Origin: Lingula anatina
Lineage: Eukaryota; Brachiopoda; Lingulata; Lingulida; Lingulidae
Assembly: GCF_001039355.2 (NCBI RefSeq)
Contig: NW_019776092.1
Location: 23,639-87,638, forward strand
Length of the DNA stretch: 64,000 nucleotides
Direction: 5' to 3'
A model generated the notes under the pieces. The model ran no database searches. It was not told where the DNA came from and saw only the letters and a list, made by a program, of their open reading frames with translations. This document shows, one piece after another, positions 47,107 to 60,600 of the stretch. The position numbers and the translations under genes were made by a program. Within the stretch, counting starts at the first letter, position 1. Every line of letters begins with the position of its first letter.

Positions 47107-47845
47107 TGGCTGCACATGAATGTTTGAATGTGTGTCTATTGACGTGTGATTTATTCATATCATTAAAGGTCATACTAAGCTTCTAGAACATGTAGGTATT
47201 GTTGTGAAATGATACATTAAAGGGCATTCACTTGAATGCAATAAAGTGGGCCAAGAAATCGGCTAACTTGGTTAATTTCATGTACACGCGCAACTGGCAT
47301 CCTTGCTTTGAATCCCCATTATGGGACATTATGTCTGAAAAAATCCGGTAGATACGCAGAAGAAATATCAGAATGCGTACATTTCACATATTTTATTGTC
47401 TTTTACACATTACATTTGAGAAATTTTGTACTTGAAAAATCACAAAGTTTAGACACTTTTGGCACTTGTCCAGGTACGTGTACGTATTTGTTGAATGATG
47501 GTGCTGACACAGAAGTCAGTGTTTATCTAAATTGCAAGCATGCAAAAAGCAAACTTAAACATTTTGTATGTTTTCCAACATAATTATATTAACTTGCAGA
47601 CCTTGTCCAATACAATGTCAAATAGATGCTTTTACGCCCTTATGCATATTTCATCGTCAACAAGTGCTTTGTCATGTTGGTGACGCAGTTCATTAGGAAA
47701 TGTCATGGCAACTATTGAAACAACATGGGTCATCACAACAGCAAACGACAGAAAATATTTTCACCCGTCATGACTTTTAATTTGAGTGTGCTTCGATAGC
47801 TGTCCTGTCCAGCCCCAGCTCAACTCAACTCAACCGCAATCAAAC
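46531..47845. other. PAN-SRCR 5' flank; TC/TG microsatellite
   Basis: Contains a compound microsatellite, (TC)n then (TG)n, at 47029-47099. No supportable exon. Confidence 0.5.
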
Positions 47846-48103
47846 GTAATTTCCGGATCCTGCTCCGGTAATCGACAGGGGCAACATAAAGCATCGATTT
47901 CTCTCCATCTTAAAGCTCGTGCTCTCAAATTCACATATTTTCCTTCACAATAACCTGTATGACATCATACTCGTAGCGTGTCGGATAATAAGCAAACTCT
48001 TTTTATTTCAGACATTCAAAACCGCTTAAATTGTGAGTAAAATGATTGATTTCCGAAGGGATAAAAATAAATGCTCACATGCCGTAACAGAGATTCATAG
48101 CTC

Positions 48104-48175
48104 TGCCGTGACCAGGATTCGAACCTGGGTTGTCTCGGCCACAACGAGAAGTACTAACCACTATACGATCACGGC
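48104..48175 (-). tRNA. tRNA-His (GTG), copy 1
   Basis: A 72-nt cloverleaf: acceptor GCCGTGA/TCACGGC with discriminator A, anticodon stem TCTCG/CGAGA with loop TTGTGGC (anticodon GTG), and T arm CCAGG TTCGAAT CCTGG. Box A (TATAGTGGTTAGTAC region) and box B (GGTTCGAATCC) internal promoter elements are intact. No intron. Confidence 0.97.
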
Positions 48176-48628
48176 TTGGATTGTGAGTTGATATATCGCG
48201 TTACCTGTACAAACTTAATATATTATGAATACGGTGTGTTTATCACTTGAAAAACATTTGGAAATAAAAATAGGAAAATGGTGAAATAGAAAATACCCAC
48301 ACAGAGTTAATTCTTTTTTCATTTTCGGTTTTTTATTCTCTCGCTATCAATTTATTAAAGGAATTAAAAGTAATTTCCTGATCCTGCTCCGGTAATCGAC
48401 AGTGACAACATAAATCGTGGATCATCGATTTCTCTCCATCTTAAGATTCTCAAATTGGGACATTTTCCTTCACAATAACATACATGACGTTATACTTGTA
48501 GCGTGCCAGGTAATCACCAAACTCATCGTTTTCAGACATTCAAAATCGCTTAAATTGTGAGTAAAATAATTGATTTCAGAAGGGAAAAAAACTAAAGACT
48601 CACATGCCTTAACAGAGATTCACAGCTC

Positions 48629-48700
48629 TGCCGTGACCAGGATTCGAACCTGGGTTGTCTCGGCCACAACGAGAAGTACTAACCACTATACGATCACGGC
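48629..48700 (-). tRNA. tRNA-His (GTG), copy 2
   Basis: Identical 72-nt sequence to copy 1, with intact stems and internal promoter boxes. Confidence 0.97.
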
Positions 48701-49154
48701 TTGGATTGTGAGTTGATATATCGCGTTACCTGTACAAACTTAATATATTATGAATACGGTGTGTTTATCACTTGAAAAACTTTTAGAAATAAAAATAGGA
48801 AAATGGTGAAATAGAAAATACCCACACAGAGTTAATTCTTTTTTCATTTTCGGTTTTTTATTCTCTCGCTATCAATTTATTAAAGGAATTAAAAGTAATT
48901 TCCTGATCCTGCTCCGGTAATCGACAGTGACAACAAAAATCGTGGATCATCGATTTCTCTCCATCTTAAGACTCTCAAATTGGGACATTTTCCTTCACAA
49001 TAACATACATGACGTTATACTTGTAGCGTGCCAGGTAGTCACCATACTCATCGTTTTCAGACATTCAAAATCGCTTAAATTGTGAGTAAAATAATTGATT
49101 TCAGAAGAGAAAAAAAACTAAAGACTCACATGCCGTAACAGAGATTCACAGCTC

Positions 49155-49226
49155 TGCCGTGACCAGGATTCGAACCTGGGTTGTCTCGGCCACAACGAGA
49201 AGTACTAACCACTATACGATCACGGC
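49155..49226 (-). tRNA. tRNA-His (GTG), copy 3
   Basis: Identical 72-nt sequence to copies 1 and 2. Its upstream flank on the gene strand (49227-49400) is the most diverged of the three. Confidence 0.97.
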
Positions 49227-49403
49227 TTGGATTGTGAGCTGCTATACCACGTCACCCGTACAAATATATTATTAATAGGGTGTGTTCACAACTCGAATAA
49301 CATTTAGGAATCACCATAGGAAAATAGTGAAATAAAACAATGTCAATAGACAGTAAATTCCTGTTTCATTTCCCATTATCTTTTCTCGTTATCAAAGGAA
49401 AGG

Positions 49404-51300
49404 AAAGAAGTCGGGTGGAAGGGTATAATAATTTTCTATCTGTAAAAATATTCATTCATATTTTGCCCACCACCACCCCTTAAGCCAACATTATGCTGTG
49501 GGATTTTATTAATTTCATGCATGTACTGTGATCATTTTCCTCTTCCACAAACCCCATGCACAAAAGTAAAAAGGCGTGTTGTTGGGAACGCCCACTTCAC
49601 ATTAACAAGAGCAGTGAAAGTAACGAAAGGCTTCCGAATGAGGAAATTTCGGTCAGCATCGGAAATTCTGACCACAAGGTCACGAATAAGATCTTTACAC
49701 CGACCTTCGTGTTTATGAATACAGGTACACTTTGTCGCTTGACCACAACAAAAATGAAACGGACCTTCTTATCTCTGAATATGAAAGAGAATGAAAAACA
49801 TCGAGGGTTTTAAGTAATGGGCAATTTTGGAGATAATCCTATAGACAGTGTAGCTTAAAACAGTATTACGTTATTACATCACCAATATCATTGTTTTAAA
49901 TAGATGAAATGATAAGATTTTATTTATGTTCCGCAAATTCGGCATTAAAGAAACAAAGTGATGTTAAAACCATAAGTTATATCTAGCGTGCATCACTTGA
50001 TAAAAGACAGGAAATAGAGAAATATTAAAGACATGCATTGAACAAGTTGATTAATCTTGTTAAAGCGTGAGGAAATATTTATAATTTATCCCATCATGTA
50101 TCTATTCACATATCGTGTATTTATTCATTTCTCTATCCTTTTGTTGTCATAAGTAAGCTAAGCCTGGATTAAAGTTTCAGTCACATCTTTAGTTCATAAT
50201 AATACACTTAAAAAATGGGAGTGGTCACAATTTCAATACCTCATTAAATGTGTTACGCGTCACTTAATTAACCCACTATTAATTTTTGAAAAGATGAGGT
50301 GTAAGCTCTAGCTCGTATAAAGAAATAGCTCTGGATACTAAGCAAAATGACCAAAGGAAAGGTTCTTAATATGAATAAGAACGTGCATGGATCAAACCCC
50401 TTTGAGTTAAGGCACTTGGTTCTAGGACTCGACGCTTGTTCCAACTATAAAAAAAGTAACATTTTAATTATATTTTTAATTTAATTATATTTTAATAACG
50501 TCATAAATGTTTTTAAATCTCTTTCCTCCGTGTTTGAATAATTAAAACATTAACAAACCATGAGATTATCAGTCATCGGTCATAGAATTGAAATCCACCT
50601 TGTGACAGTTTCGATCTTCGCCTGTCACTTTTGGCCACATTAGTTTTGGTATACGACCGCCAGTTGTCAGCACGGTCTGATTGGTCTCCAACAGAGTGAA
50701 ATATTATGTTCACTTCCGAATAATATATTTGGGACATAAATGTTCTTGAAACAGAGCTTCTCACGTGCTTCAGAGAAAACCTGCTGAAGACTTAGCGTCT
50801 CTTGTATAGAAGGAAAGTCTGTAAACTATATCTTTCGTACTAACCCCCCCCCTCTCTCAACACGAATGCAAAAATGGTTTCAAGAAAGTGTTTTTTTTTT
50901 TTTCATTCATTAGGAGTTTCGATAGGTTGGCACAAATATTTGTAAAAAAAAAGTTGAGCATGTCTGGTTAATCCCTCGTTTATGCCCTTAACAATTCACC
51001 CTTATCCCTGACTCCCTTAGCTCTAACCCGGCGTTTCTTAATCGCAGCATTCCTGCATGTTTGTCTTTCTTTATCTATACCTGTTAATTACAGAGGGTAT
51101 CAAAAATAACCCTCAGCCGTCTGAACTGCGATATCAGATCGAGTCCTCACGCCGCCTTAGTGAACACATGTTAATGAAGGAGATAAAATTCAGCCAGCAA
51201 ATGTGTTGCGGTAATGGGTATGACGTCACACGGAAATTGAGGAGACTCGTTTGTGTCGATTCCTTGTCCTGGAGGTCAGAGTGAAGAAGGTATATCCCGT
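49404..51300. other. no gene seen
   Basis: AT-rich intergenic sequence. Short frames (49521-49813, 50573-50764, 51057-51284) show no domain and no convincing splice context. Confidence 0.5.
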
Positions 51301-51351
51301 GTTATGTCGACTTTCTGTTAGTTAACAACTCAGGGATCGTTTGGACTAAAC
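51300..51351 (+). other. candidate 5' untranslated exon of Ly6/CBM gene A
   Basis: A strong GTAAGTCTTTG donor begins at 51352. The first coding exon downstream opens at an acceptor (tatttttttcag) only 3 bases before its ATG, so an upstream non-coding exon is required; this is the best donor I see. The 5' limit is unknown. Confidence 0.4.
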
Positions 51352-52225
51352 GTAAGTCTTTGTTGTTTGTTTTTGTGCTTTGATTCTAAGCACTTTGTGT
51401 CTTCTTGTACTGACTTGTGTAAATGTATGGACTGAGATATCAGTCAAACTGCCAGAGCGCGAAAGTCCTTACGAGGAAGGTGTGCGGTTCTGAAGTCGTT
51501 TTTTTTTTTTTGTTTGTCTGACTTTTCACTTTTCTAGACTAATATTTCAAGGTACCATATCCTTCAGTAATCAGAAAGTCATATTTGCCATTTAAGCTTG
51601 GCGAATTTATGTTAGAGAACTTTAAGTTATCACAAAAAAATCGTAGTGACGGTCCCCTTCAATGGAGATCGAGGAGATTTCAACAAAGTTTGTCTTTCTT
51701 CCCAGACTGCACTTATCTCGGGTCAATCTGAAAGCTACGGTTGTCAATTTTCTGAAATATTCACATATAAAACAAAGCTGTCCTTTGGTGACGGTCTTCC
51801 TACAGTTTATTCACATTAGACTTATCTATAAAAAAAAATGTAAACACAATATTACGCGCAAGTTTTTATTTTATTTTATTAATTTATTTGTTTATTATTT
51901 TGTTGTCAACAAACATACGAACATATTGGTCAACATTTTAATTGTACATTTGAATAAGGAAGCTGGCCAGTGAGATTTAAGATATACCACGGTATTTAGT
52001 CCTTTGTTAACCTCAACATTATTCTCAACATTTTGACACCTGGAACGCGTGAAGTCGGTCACAAACAGTGCAATAGCAAAATTGAAAACAATGAGACGAT
52101 ATTAATCAAAAACTTTTTAATAGTCCTACATAAACGTGTACATATACATGTAGCTAGCAGTGTTGTAAACAAATGCATTTTTCTTAGTTCAGATCCCTCT
52201 ATAGTCCTCATATTTTTTTCAGACA

Positions 52226-54602
52226 ATGGGCGCCATAACAATGTTGAGATCACGTGACACTATCGTCTGCTTCACGTTGGTGATCGCGTCCTTGTGTTCC
52301 CAAACGGCAGTGTCACAGATCAGACACTGGTCAAACTCCTTCTCCGGCCACGGCGCTTTCTTAAACTGGGGTAGTCTGTTTGGTATCCAAAGTCCAGTGC
52401 CGTACAGACCCATCAGCGTACCTACGGTACAAGGTAAGTTGTCAGGGGCGGATTGAGGCCGTCTTCTGGGTCTTCGGGAAGACGGTCAGATTTTCATTTC
52501 TACATTGACTGTCGGAAGACAGTCAAAATGTAGGATGGATCAACAAAGATAAGTTGGAAGATTGTCAGAATATATCTCTGGATCCACCCCTGGTTTTAAT
52601 AACATATCACGTTAATGAGCAGCAGCATGCGGGTCAGGTGAGAGGGGAGGGGTAATGGAGAGGTGCAGTGACGTCATAATACCACAAAAACGGTTTCCAT
52701 GTTCTGATATAAGCTCAGCTGAAATGATTTAGAATTTTAAAAAATCATTTTAGCATAAGCATTTATTTATTTACTTTACAACACAATTCCAACTTATTTA
52801 AATAATTTGAAATCAATTAATGGGAGTATATTGTTTGTTTACCGCTCCGATGTCAAACATAATATTTAGCTTGCAATAATCAATTCAAAACATTTTAACA
52901 GATGTGGTTCCGAAACTTTTCTTTTAATTGACTATAACTACAACGCCGTATCCGTATGTTAGAGAAAAAAACATTAATCAAATATCTATTTTATAACATC
53001 AGCTCCGGTGGTGAACACAGTGGATTGTCTGGAGTGCTCCTCCGAGACACACCCGAGATGTGCCGAGTACGCATGCCCAGATCACGAGAATGATGTCATC
53101 GTGAAAGGGGACAAAACTGGAAAGTGCTACATTAAGAAAGAGATCAATCGTAAGTACTTAATTTTTTTAATTTAGTACATTTCAAGATGTTTTACTTGTC
53201 AAAATAAATGTACACAGCAGAGCTGAAAATAACTCCATACAATATAATAATTTCCATTTAATAAATTTCCTCCGCCAAGGAGGAGTTAAGTTTATTATTA
53301 TCATTTTTTTATACATAATCCTACTCAGTTGATCTCATTTATTTTATACTTGCAAGCTGACTACTTACATGTATTTGTACTCATCTTGGAATTGAAATAC
53401 TCAAATATATACCAATAATCAATTCGTCAAATCTAAGCAGACTTAAACTCCATTTCAGTGAATACAAACGCGTCCATAATCGTGCGAGGCGGGATATCGA
53501 ACCTTTATGACAGGGTTTCCAAAGATGTCGGCTGCCACCATGTGGAGGAAAACGCCGTCCTCACGACCATCTGCGTCTGTAGCACTGACATGTGCAACAA
53601 GGTCGGCATTGTAGAGTTTGGTGGCGACATGAAAATGTCGCAAAGGACGGCAAACCTGGTGAAGACCAAACTTGGGAAAATAAGTAAGTCTACAATGTTG
53701 TTTATTTTGTAAAAAAAATAATAAAGAAAGAAATTGCTTTATTTCAAAAAACTTAAGCAACCCTTGTTACTGGAAGTAAATGAGTTGGCTTTATGGCATA
53801 GTCTGTTTATTGTGATGACGTGTCGCTTTTGTTCACTCACTTTTACTTTTTACAATTGCCAACACCACGAGATCTACATGCTTTGTAGGCCGACATGTAT
53901 ATTCGGTTAAATTAATTATGAGGTCCATATTTACCCAGTATGCGCCTTTGCACGTACAGAAAATGTTAGCAAAGTTAACTTCGTCTTCATTTTGTTTATT
54001 CAGAACCAAAGAAAAACACCTCGGACATAATGAAGCTGAGAAAGAAAATTGAAGCAAAGAGAGGAAAGCGCCCAAAGCGTCAAACAGATGGAAACGTTCC
54101 GCCATTTTTGTTTGACGAAAATCTGGTATGTCAGTACTGCGGGGATTTGAATTGCCCGACCGACTACGAGCTTCCCCCCTATACCGTCGCCATTCCCGAT
54201 GATCCTTCCTTTGCCTGTGTAAGGAAACACGCCGGAAATTATCAACTCTGCAACTCCTGCACGAACTACGCTGAGTGCTTGAACAACGTGTTCACGCGAC
54301 GTAGCTGTGCTTCAGGGACCGTTTTTGATGACGTCAGCAAAACCTGCGTACAACCCTGGTTGGCCACCACGTGCTATTTAACCTACGAAGACCAGCGAAA
54401 CATGTGCGAGTATTACTACAACGAAGATAAAGATAGGAACTTCTGCAACAAGTATAATTCTTTCTTTAAGGGTATTTGTGATTCTAACATTTATCCTAAA
54501 ACTTCACAAAAGTGTAATTCGTACACATCTAGGCCCGGGTTCGCCATCTGGAATAGCGGTACTTTTGAATGGTTTTGGGGTGTTGTTTTTTGGAATGGTT
54601 AA
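52226..54602 (+). CDS. Ly6-like + CBM14-like secreted proprotein, gene A
   Basis: Four exons: 52226-52433, 53003-53149, 53459-53683, 54004-54602 (392 codons plus stop); all introns are phase 1. A signal peptide (core IVCFTLVIASLCSQTAVS) is followed by a Ly6/three-finger-like domain (residues 78-165) opening CLECSSETHPRC and closing CVCSTDMCN, with nine Cys. A basic linker holds RPKR (216-219) just before Gln, a furin-type site. The C-terminal Cys-rich domain (about 230-365) has CQYCGDLNCPTDYELPPY, then C-NSCTNYAEC...RRSCASGTVFDDVSKTCV, which has the spacing of a CBM14/peritrophin chitin-binding module, then CYLTYEDQRNMCEYYY. A Trp/Phe-rich tail (residues 366-392) is absent from the paralogue. 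It is probably a secreted matrix or cuticle/shell-associated protein (inference). AATAAA at 55023 is a candidate poly(A) signal. Confidence 0.82.
52443..52592. mobile_element. MITE with CAGGGGCGGAT ends, copy c
   Basis: A 150-bp element with ends CAGGGGCGGATTGAGG and CTGGATCCACCCCTG, starting 9 bp past the donor of exon 1 of gene A. Its interior holds two small hairpins around gtcttc/gaagac and 'gactgtc/gacagtc'. No clear target duplication. Confidence 0.65.
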
Positions 54603-57600
54603 AATCCATATAAATTCATAATTTCACTTTTTACGTGAATGGCCACGCATTTGCTATCTGGAATAGCAGTTAACAAGGACGTCCTGTATAACGGTAGTTC
54701 TTACTTGTTAGTAGAAACCAACTGCGTAGATCATTGGTTGGGTATTATATGGATGCTACCGACAAAATGTTATCCCCTGGATTTATGATTTTTATAAAAT
54801 AGCTTTCTCCAAAAGTTAATATCCTTCAGCATTCATTACATAAAGGAAATCAAATTTTTTTAACGTTTTATTTCTGTTTACAGTTATTTGCTTACCATCA
54901 GCGGACAAAAAGAATAGACTCAACTTTGAAATGAAGTGGTTTTTCATTCATAATAGTTTACAAATACACTGATTTATTTTTAACTTATCGGGGTTGAAAG
55001 CTGTTGTATTTATTGTCTTGTAAATAAAAGTTAATTTATATCTGGAATTTGATTTTTTTTTAAATCTTAAATAGCTTACTTTTCTTTACTTGTATGAAAA
55101 AGAATGTTTCTTAACTTGGATGGGGGTACCCGTTTTCTAAAATCTCCATCACTCGATTTTGTCACTTCTTGGACAGATAGAAGGGCATTTGGTAAAGAAT
55201 GCCTCTTATCCGGCTTTTCTATCTAAATGTTTTGTTAGTAGCCATTATTGTCATTATGCAAATCGTTGCTTTTCACGCCTGCTGATCAGGGGCAATTTCC
55301 CAGTATACTTAAAAACTCAGGGTGTAAAGAAAAACGATGACACCCTTTCCATTTTTTATATTTTAATTATATTGTCAAGAATAAATACTGATTATGCACA
55401 ATAACGGCGATTAATTATTGATACCGGCCTAAAATAGATATTCTTATGGTTTTCCTATAAAATAATAAAAGTACCGGGATATGAGTTCGCTTTGAGAGCT
55501 TTAAACACTGTTTCACGCCAATCTAGTCCTTATCACCCTGGGTTTAAGAGACAAAAATTACTTCATAACTCATGCACGTCAAACCTCTTGCAAGGGCTGA
55601 ATAAAAAGTTTTCCGTAGTTCGAAATTCAGGGTGGGTGTACGCTGTAGCTTTGTCCTGTGAACCTAATTTACCGAATAAAACGATTGGGTTTTGATAAAA
55701 CGCACGGCAAAGCGTTGGCATCTCTTATCTGTGATGTGGGTTTCTCGTTTAAGGAAATTATGTTTAGTGATAAGCTTGTGCCCTTTGTAAGTGATGTGAT
55801 TATATTTATATTATGACAATAAAACCGCAGGTAAGGTCTTGTGCCAGCAAAGAAAGAAAAAAGGACAGGGCATTTTGCACTATCTTGATATTCTTTTTCA
55901 TTTTATCTTTCATTTCAAAATATCTTTATAGAAAAAGTAAATTGCGACATTTTTGTCTGATATATCAACCGTATTATCATAAATAAATAAATAAATGAAA
56001 GCATGTCAAAAGTGCTACAAGACAAAAGATAATAAGTTGTTTACCAATCAAATGAGAACATTATGATTGATATAATATGGAATGAATTGGTTCTTTTTTA
56101 TTTATTTATTAATTGTCTAATTCTCTTCTTTTGTTGTAATCCAGATGTATTTGTACTGGTGGCCGTCATACTACACATCTAGGTCCTAAAGTGTGACAAG
56201 CTGTGATCTCTTCTTTTGAATATCAACATATCACACTGATGGATACAGTACAGCTACTGCGCGGTTTCCTTGTAGATATCATCTTGTTATTACTCAGGGG
56301 ACGATTTGGTGGGAAAAGTGGCCTGCGTTGTCGCCTGTACGTGCCATATTAAGATAACGGGTAATAATAGGTATTCACAGCGCAATTTTCATATATATGT
56401 ATTATTTGAGCGCTTACCCTCCAAGAACATATTAACATATGAAATATTTTCATCGCATTTGTTTATGAAAGCCAAATGCCTGACAGAAGATTGATGTCAA
56501 CGACATGCCTGGTCGAAGTGAGCTATATGTAGAATAGAGGTGACTGGTTCTCTACGCGTTTGAAAATGTTTCAAAATCATAATTCCATGACTAAATATCC
56601 TGCAAAGGCTGTTTTATCAATTCCGACCTTAAAAATGATTATCTCAAAACAGGGGGATAGTATAGAAAAGAAAAGAACAAACAGTCGACCCCAATCTTTA
56701 TCTCTAACATGTCAGGAGGACATGGTGGTATAGATGAATCACGACTATTCGTTCATAATTAAACTGCGTAATTGCTTAAAAGGATACAAAGTGTCAAATT
56801 CAATTGTAGAGACAAGTTTGAAAATAATACGTTAATAGGAGAATTTTTTTTCTTTTTTTGCTCAAGAAAAATTACATCTTATTTAAAATTTAAATATAAA
56901 ATCCCGCTTAGAATACCTGTAAGCATGATCTTATTGTATGTAACAAACATACGATGGACTTCTTAATTTTTTGTGGCTTAATTCAAAGTCAAATGCAACA
57001 AGCGAATGGAGAGTCAGTTCAAGTAAGACTATTAAAACTTCAATGCTACAGAAGAGCGAAGCTTTTCCAAGTGGTTCAAATACGGTACGCTACTTTGAAA
57101 GCAGTATATTGCACTACAAGTAAACACAGGTTTTTGGGCATTCATGCTTATGTGCAGTATTTAACATTATCAGAAATCTTAAAAATTCCATGAAAAAGAA
57201 CACGGACTTTGTTAAAACCTTTAATAATGCAATAAATATTTAATATAAAATTATGTACACGTTTCTTGGTTCTCAGAACTATGACAATCTTGCATTAAAT
57301 AGTGAGTTTTATGAAAACGGCTTCAATGTTGAAATCATGATCGACACGATGACGTATTAGTAGTTAACCAGAAGAGTAAATGTTATTTGACGGACAGGAT
57401 GTTCAAGCCGACTCTGAGGTATTTGTTGATTTGTCCGTTGAATTAATTTGGCATACTGAGTACTCCACACAATCTACACCTAATACCAAGCATTTCGAGA
57501 TAGTAAAACCGTACGGTTTTTTTTTTTTTTTTCGAACTTAACGCTGATTATGTACAACCAAAATCAATTCCACATATAATTCGTACCATAAGTAAGGTAA

Positions 57601-57697
57601 AAATTTATCAGTCTATAGTCCTTAAAAGTTCTGTAAAAGCTGCATTTCCAAAATATCTGTTGGCAAGATGGAGTTTTAAAAATCTCTCAGTCGAGAT
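54603..57697. other. intergenic region between the convergent paralogues
   Basis: Contains the 3' untranslated regions of both genes and no further exon that I can support. A short echo of the end of gene A (ctatctggaatagcagt, near 54655; compare 54545) lies just past its stop codon. Confidence 0.5.
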
Positions 57698-60600
57698 CTA
57701 ATTTCCAGCACATCGTCCCGAGTATGGATACAAGGACGCATCACATATTCCGGTGAAATAATTCTGATAAAACGCACAAAAACTGGACACCTCCTGGTTG
57801 TAATAATGATCACAGATTGTCCTCCTGTCCGAGTAAGTTAAGTAGCAGGACGCCATGGGGGACTCTTCCCAAGGGTAGACGCACGTTTTCGTGAAATCAT
57901 TCCACACCAATCCCGGAGTGCAACTTCGGAACCGGAAGTTTTCCATCTCGCACGTGACGTAGTTGACACAGGAATCACACAGCTGGTAGTTGCCATTGTG
58001 TCTGCGCTTGCATGCTTTTGCCGGGTCATTCATGATAGAACTGGTGTAGGGAGGAAGAGCAAAGTCCGTCGGACACTTGAGGTCGCCACAGTAGGAGCAA
58101 ATCTGAGTGACGTCATAGGGATCGTTTCCGGTCGTCTGCCTTTTCCCGCGCCTTGGTTTATTGGGAAGAGCGCCAAGGCCAAAGAACGGCAAAGCGCCAT
58201 TTAGAGCTGGACCTATGACATTCCCGTTCAGAAACGAAGATGAGAAATCAACTTTAGCTTGACCTTGACCTCGACCTCGACCTCGACCCTGCCCTTTGCC
58301 CCTGTCCTGCCCTTTACCCTTGCCTTTGCCTTTCCCCTTGCCTTTTCCTGGTTTGGGTTTGTCATTTTTCTTAGGTGGCAACAGAGGTCTTTCAAGTTCG
58401 TTGTCATTTTCTTCTTCCTCGTCTTCCTTTTGTTGCTGCAAGGCTATTTCCAGTGATATCAAATCTTCTTTGCTGATTTCCGCCATCTCACGTTGCTCTG
58501 TTTAATAAAAGACCACGGTTTAAGTTCTACATTTAAAGGGAAAATGGTGAGTCCATTTTCAAAAATTGCGTTCTATATTCCATTATATCAGGGCCTGCAT
58601 TCATTAATCAGCTTGCTAATACAGAGAAAGAATACTCTTGTCAATCTTTTCGTTGCATGAGAAGCTAAATTATTAAATACAACTCTTAAGAATACTGAGA
58701 TCAAGGTATGAAGGCATTTAAGTTATCTTTCTTCCAATTATCAATAAAATGTGACTTACTCGGAGGTTTTATAACATCTTCCACCAATTTCGCTGTGTCT
58801 TCCTTCATTCGAAATTGGCCGCCAAGGTCGCCTACGGATTTCCCATTGCAGTTATCAGTATTGCAGACGCAGAGCGCCAAAAGGCGGCCATCTTTGTTGT
58901 CTTTGACGGCACACCCTCCTCGGCTAGGAACCCGGATGCTGAGGTCGTCTGCTCGCCCTCTGGTTACCACAGATGTTCCGTTGAAGACTGAAATTATGCA
59001 AAAATGGTTGTAAATGCGGTGTTAGGTTTAAAATGGACGACAAAGTGGTAATCATTGAGATACCCTCCTTCTATCGCTGTTGGCGGAAGAAAAAAGTTAA
59101 ATTGTGGATTTTAAGTTTATCACGTTACTGAGAGAACAGTTTCATTAGCTCTGTATGTATCAATTCAAATTATTGTTTTTCTTTTTATCAAGAGCTTGTA
59201 AAATCCTGGTCAATTGCCCCTATCACTGGCCTTGTGTTGTAACTGTTACATCCTCATTTTCATTCCAGGTGAAATGACCCTAGTCATTTACTCCCTGATG
59301 ATGGTGACTGACAGTCACAGAAATATTGGAGGTAATACCCACATATTTTACAAGCTCTTGATAAAAAGAAAAACAATAATTTGAATATCACGTTACTGAT
59401 ATCAGTCTACGTTCGTATAAAAGGGGAGGGGCAAAATGATAATGTTATTCACCCGGCTTGGAAATTAAACCACTGAAACGGTTTTGAATTCACCCCAGAT
59501 ATGAGTGAAAATACTGCATTGTAGCTGAAAGTAATGTAGCAAAATAAATGGCGGCTGTCAAACTTTTAATGGAATTAATGCCAAGACAGCGTGAACATGT
59601 AAGATGGCCTAGATAAGGACAAAATGGCTGTTGCAATGACGACGTGCAAAATTCATGTCAGCGCAAATAATAGTTCAGAGATTCCCCTAAATTATAGTGA
59701 CCTGTCGAGATTAAGTGCTGTCATTATGTTCACATATTTATTAAGGACGATTACTTTAATATGTTACTTTAATATGCATCTAATACACTTACGTACTAGC
59801 ACTTATGTTAATGAACGCCAGTACAGTTTAATTCCCTCCTAAATCTTGGTTGTCTTCAATTCAGCGTCAAAATTATTTCGTGACTTAAGTTCATTAAGAC
59901 TTAAACAGTGGACTCAGTCGCCTTTGCGTTAGATTTATCATTAAACGACGATGACGGCATCAGATTATTAGACGCTATCTAGGCACGCGCCAGGGCATGA
60001 AAGAACCGACGATGAGCAATCCACAGAAAGTAATTAAAAAATAATTAAAGTATCATCCCAAAAGTCAATAGATTTCTCATTTAGATAAGTATCTCTTTAA
60101 GTTATGAATGTCTTACATTACAGAGATAATAATTTTACCATTTCAATCCTTAAGTTAAGCGTTTAATGAAAGTGGACATTTGGTTGTTGACAGGGAAACA
60201 ATTATTCCTATGTTGAGAAATTGCCACTGATTAAATAAATATATCAACATTGGTCTAATGTCTGTCGTTATTCATTTAAAGTTGATTTTTTAAGTACGAT
60301 GATCTTTTATTCCCAGAACAGAAAGGTTTTTCAAAAACATGAAACCAAACCTTTACGTATACTCCCCTTGATTAAAGAAATAACAGAAAAATATAAATTA
60401 GATCTACTTACGATTCATTTCCTTCATGACATAGCAGTATTTGGTAGCTCTCGTCGTGCTGATATCTTGGTCGTGGTCCGGAATGGCTGTCTCTGTACAC
60501 CTGGAGTGCCATGCGGAGTCACACTCCATACACAGCGGACCACGACGGGTCTGCACTTGCCAGGCAGACGGCCAGAAAACTGTTGGACAAGAAATAGGAA

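Larger units (their letters stand above)
47846..49403. repeat. tandem array of three tRNA-His units, about 525 bp each
   Basis: Units start at about 47846, 48370 and 48895, each opening gtaatttcc and carrying one tRNA gene about 258 bp in. Units 1 and 2 share long identical stretches downstream of the tRNA, and units 2 and 3 are nearly identical upstream of it. The tRNA sequence itself is identical in all three. Confidence 0.95.

Noticed and set aside
48104-49226. tRNA-derived SINEs instead of tRNA genes
   Set aside because: All three copies are identical, complete 72-nt cloverleafs with intact stems, and the flanks form a local tandem array rather than dispersed elements with A-rich tails.
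58259-58505. Plus-strand Leu/Pro/Phe-rich frames
   Set aside because: They are antisense shadows of the Lys-Gly and acidic tracts in exon 4 of gene B.
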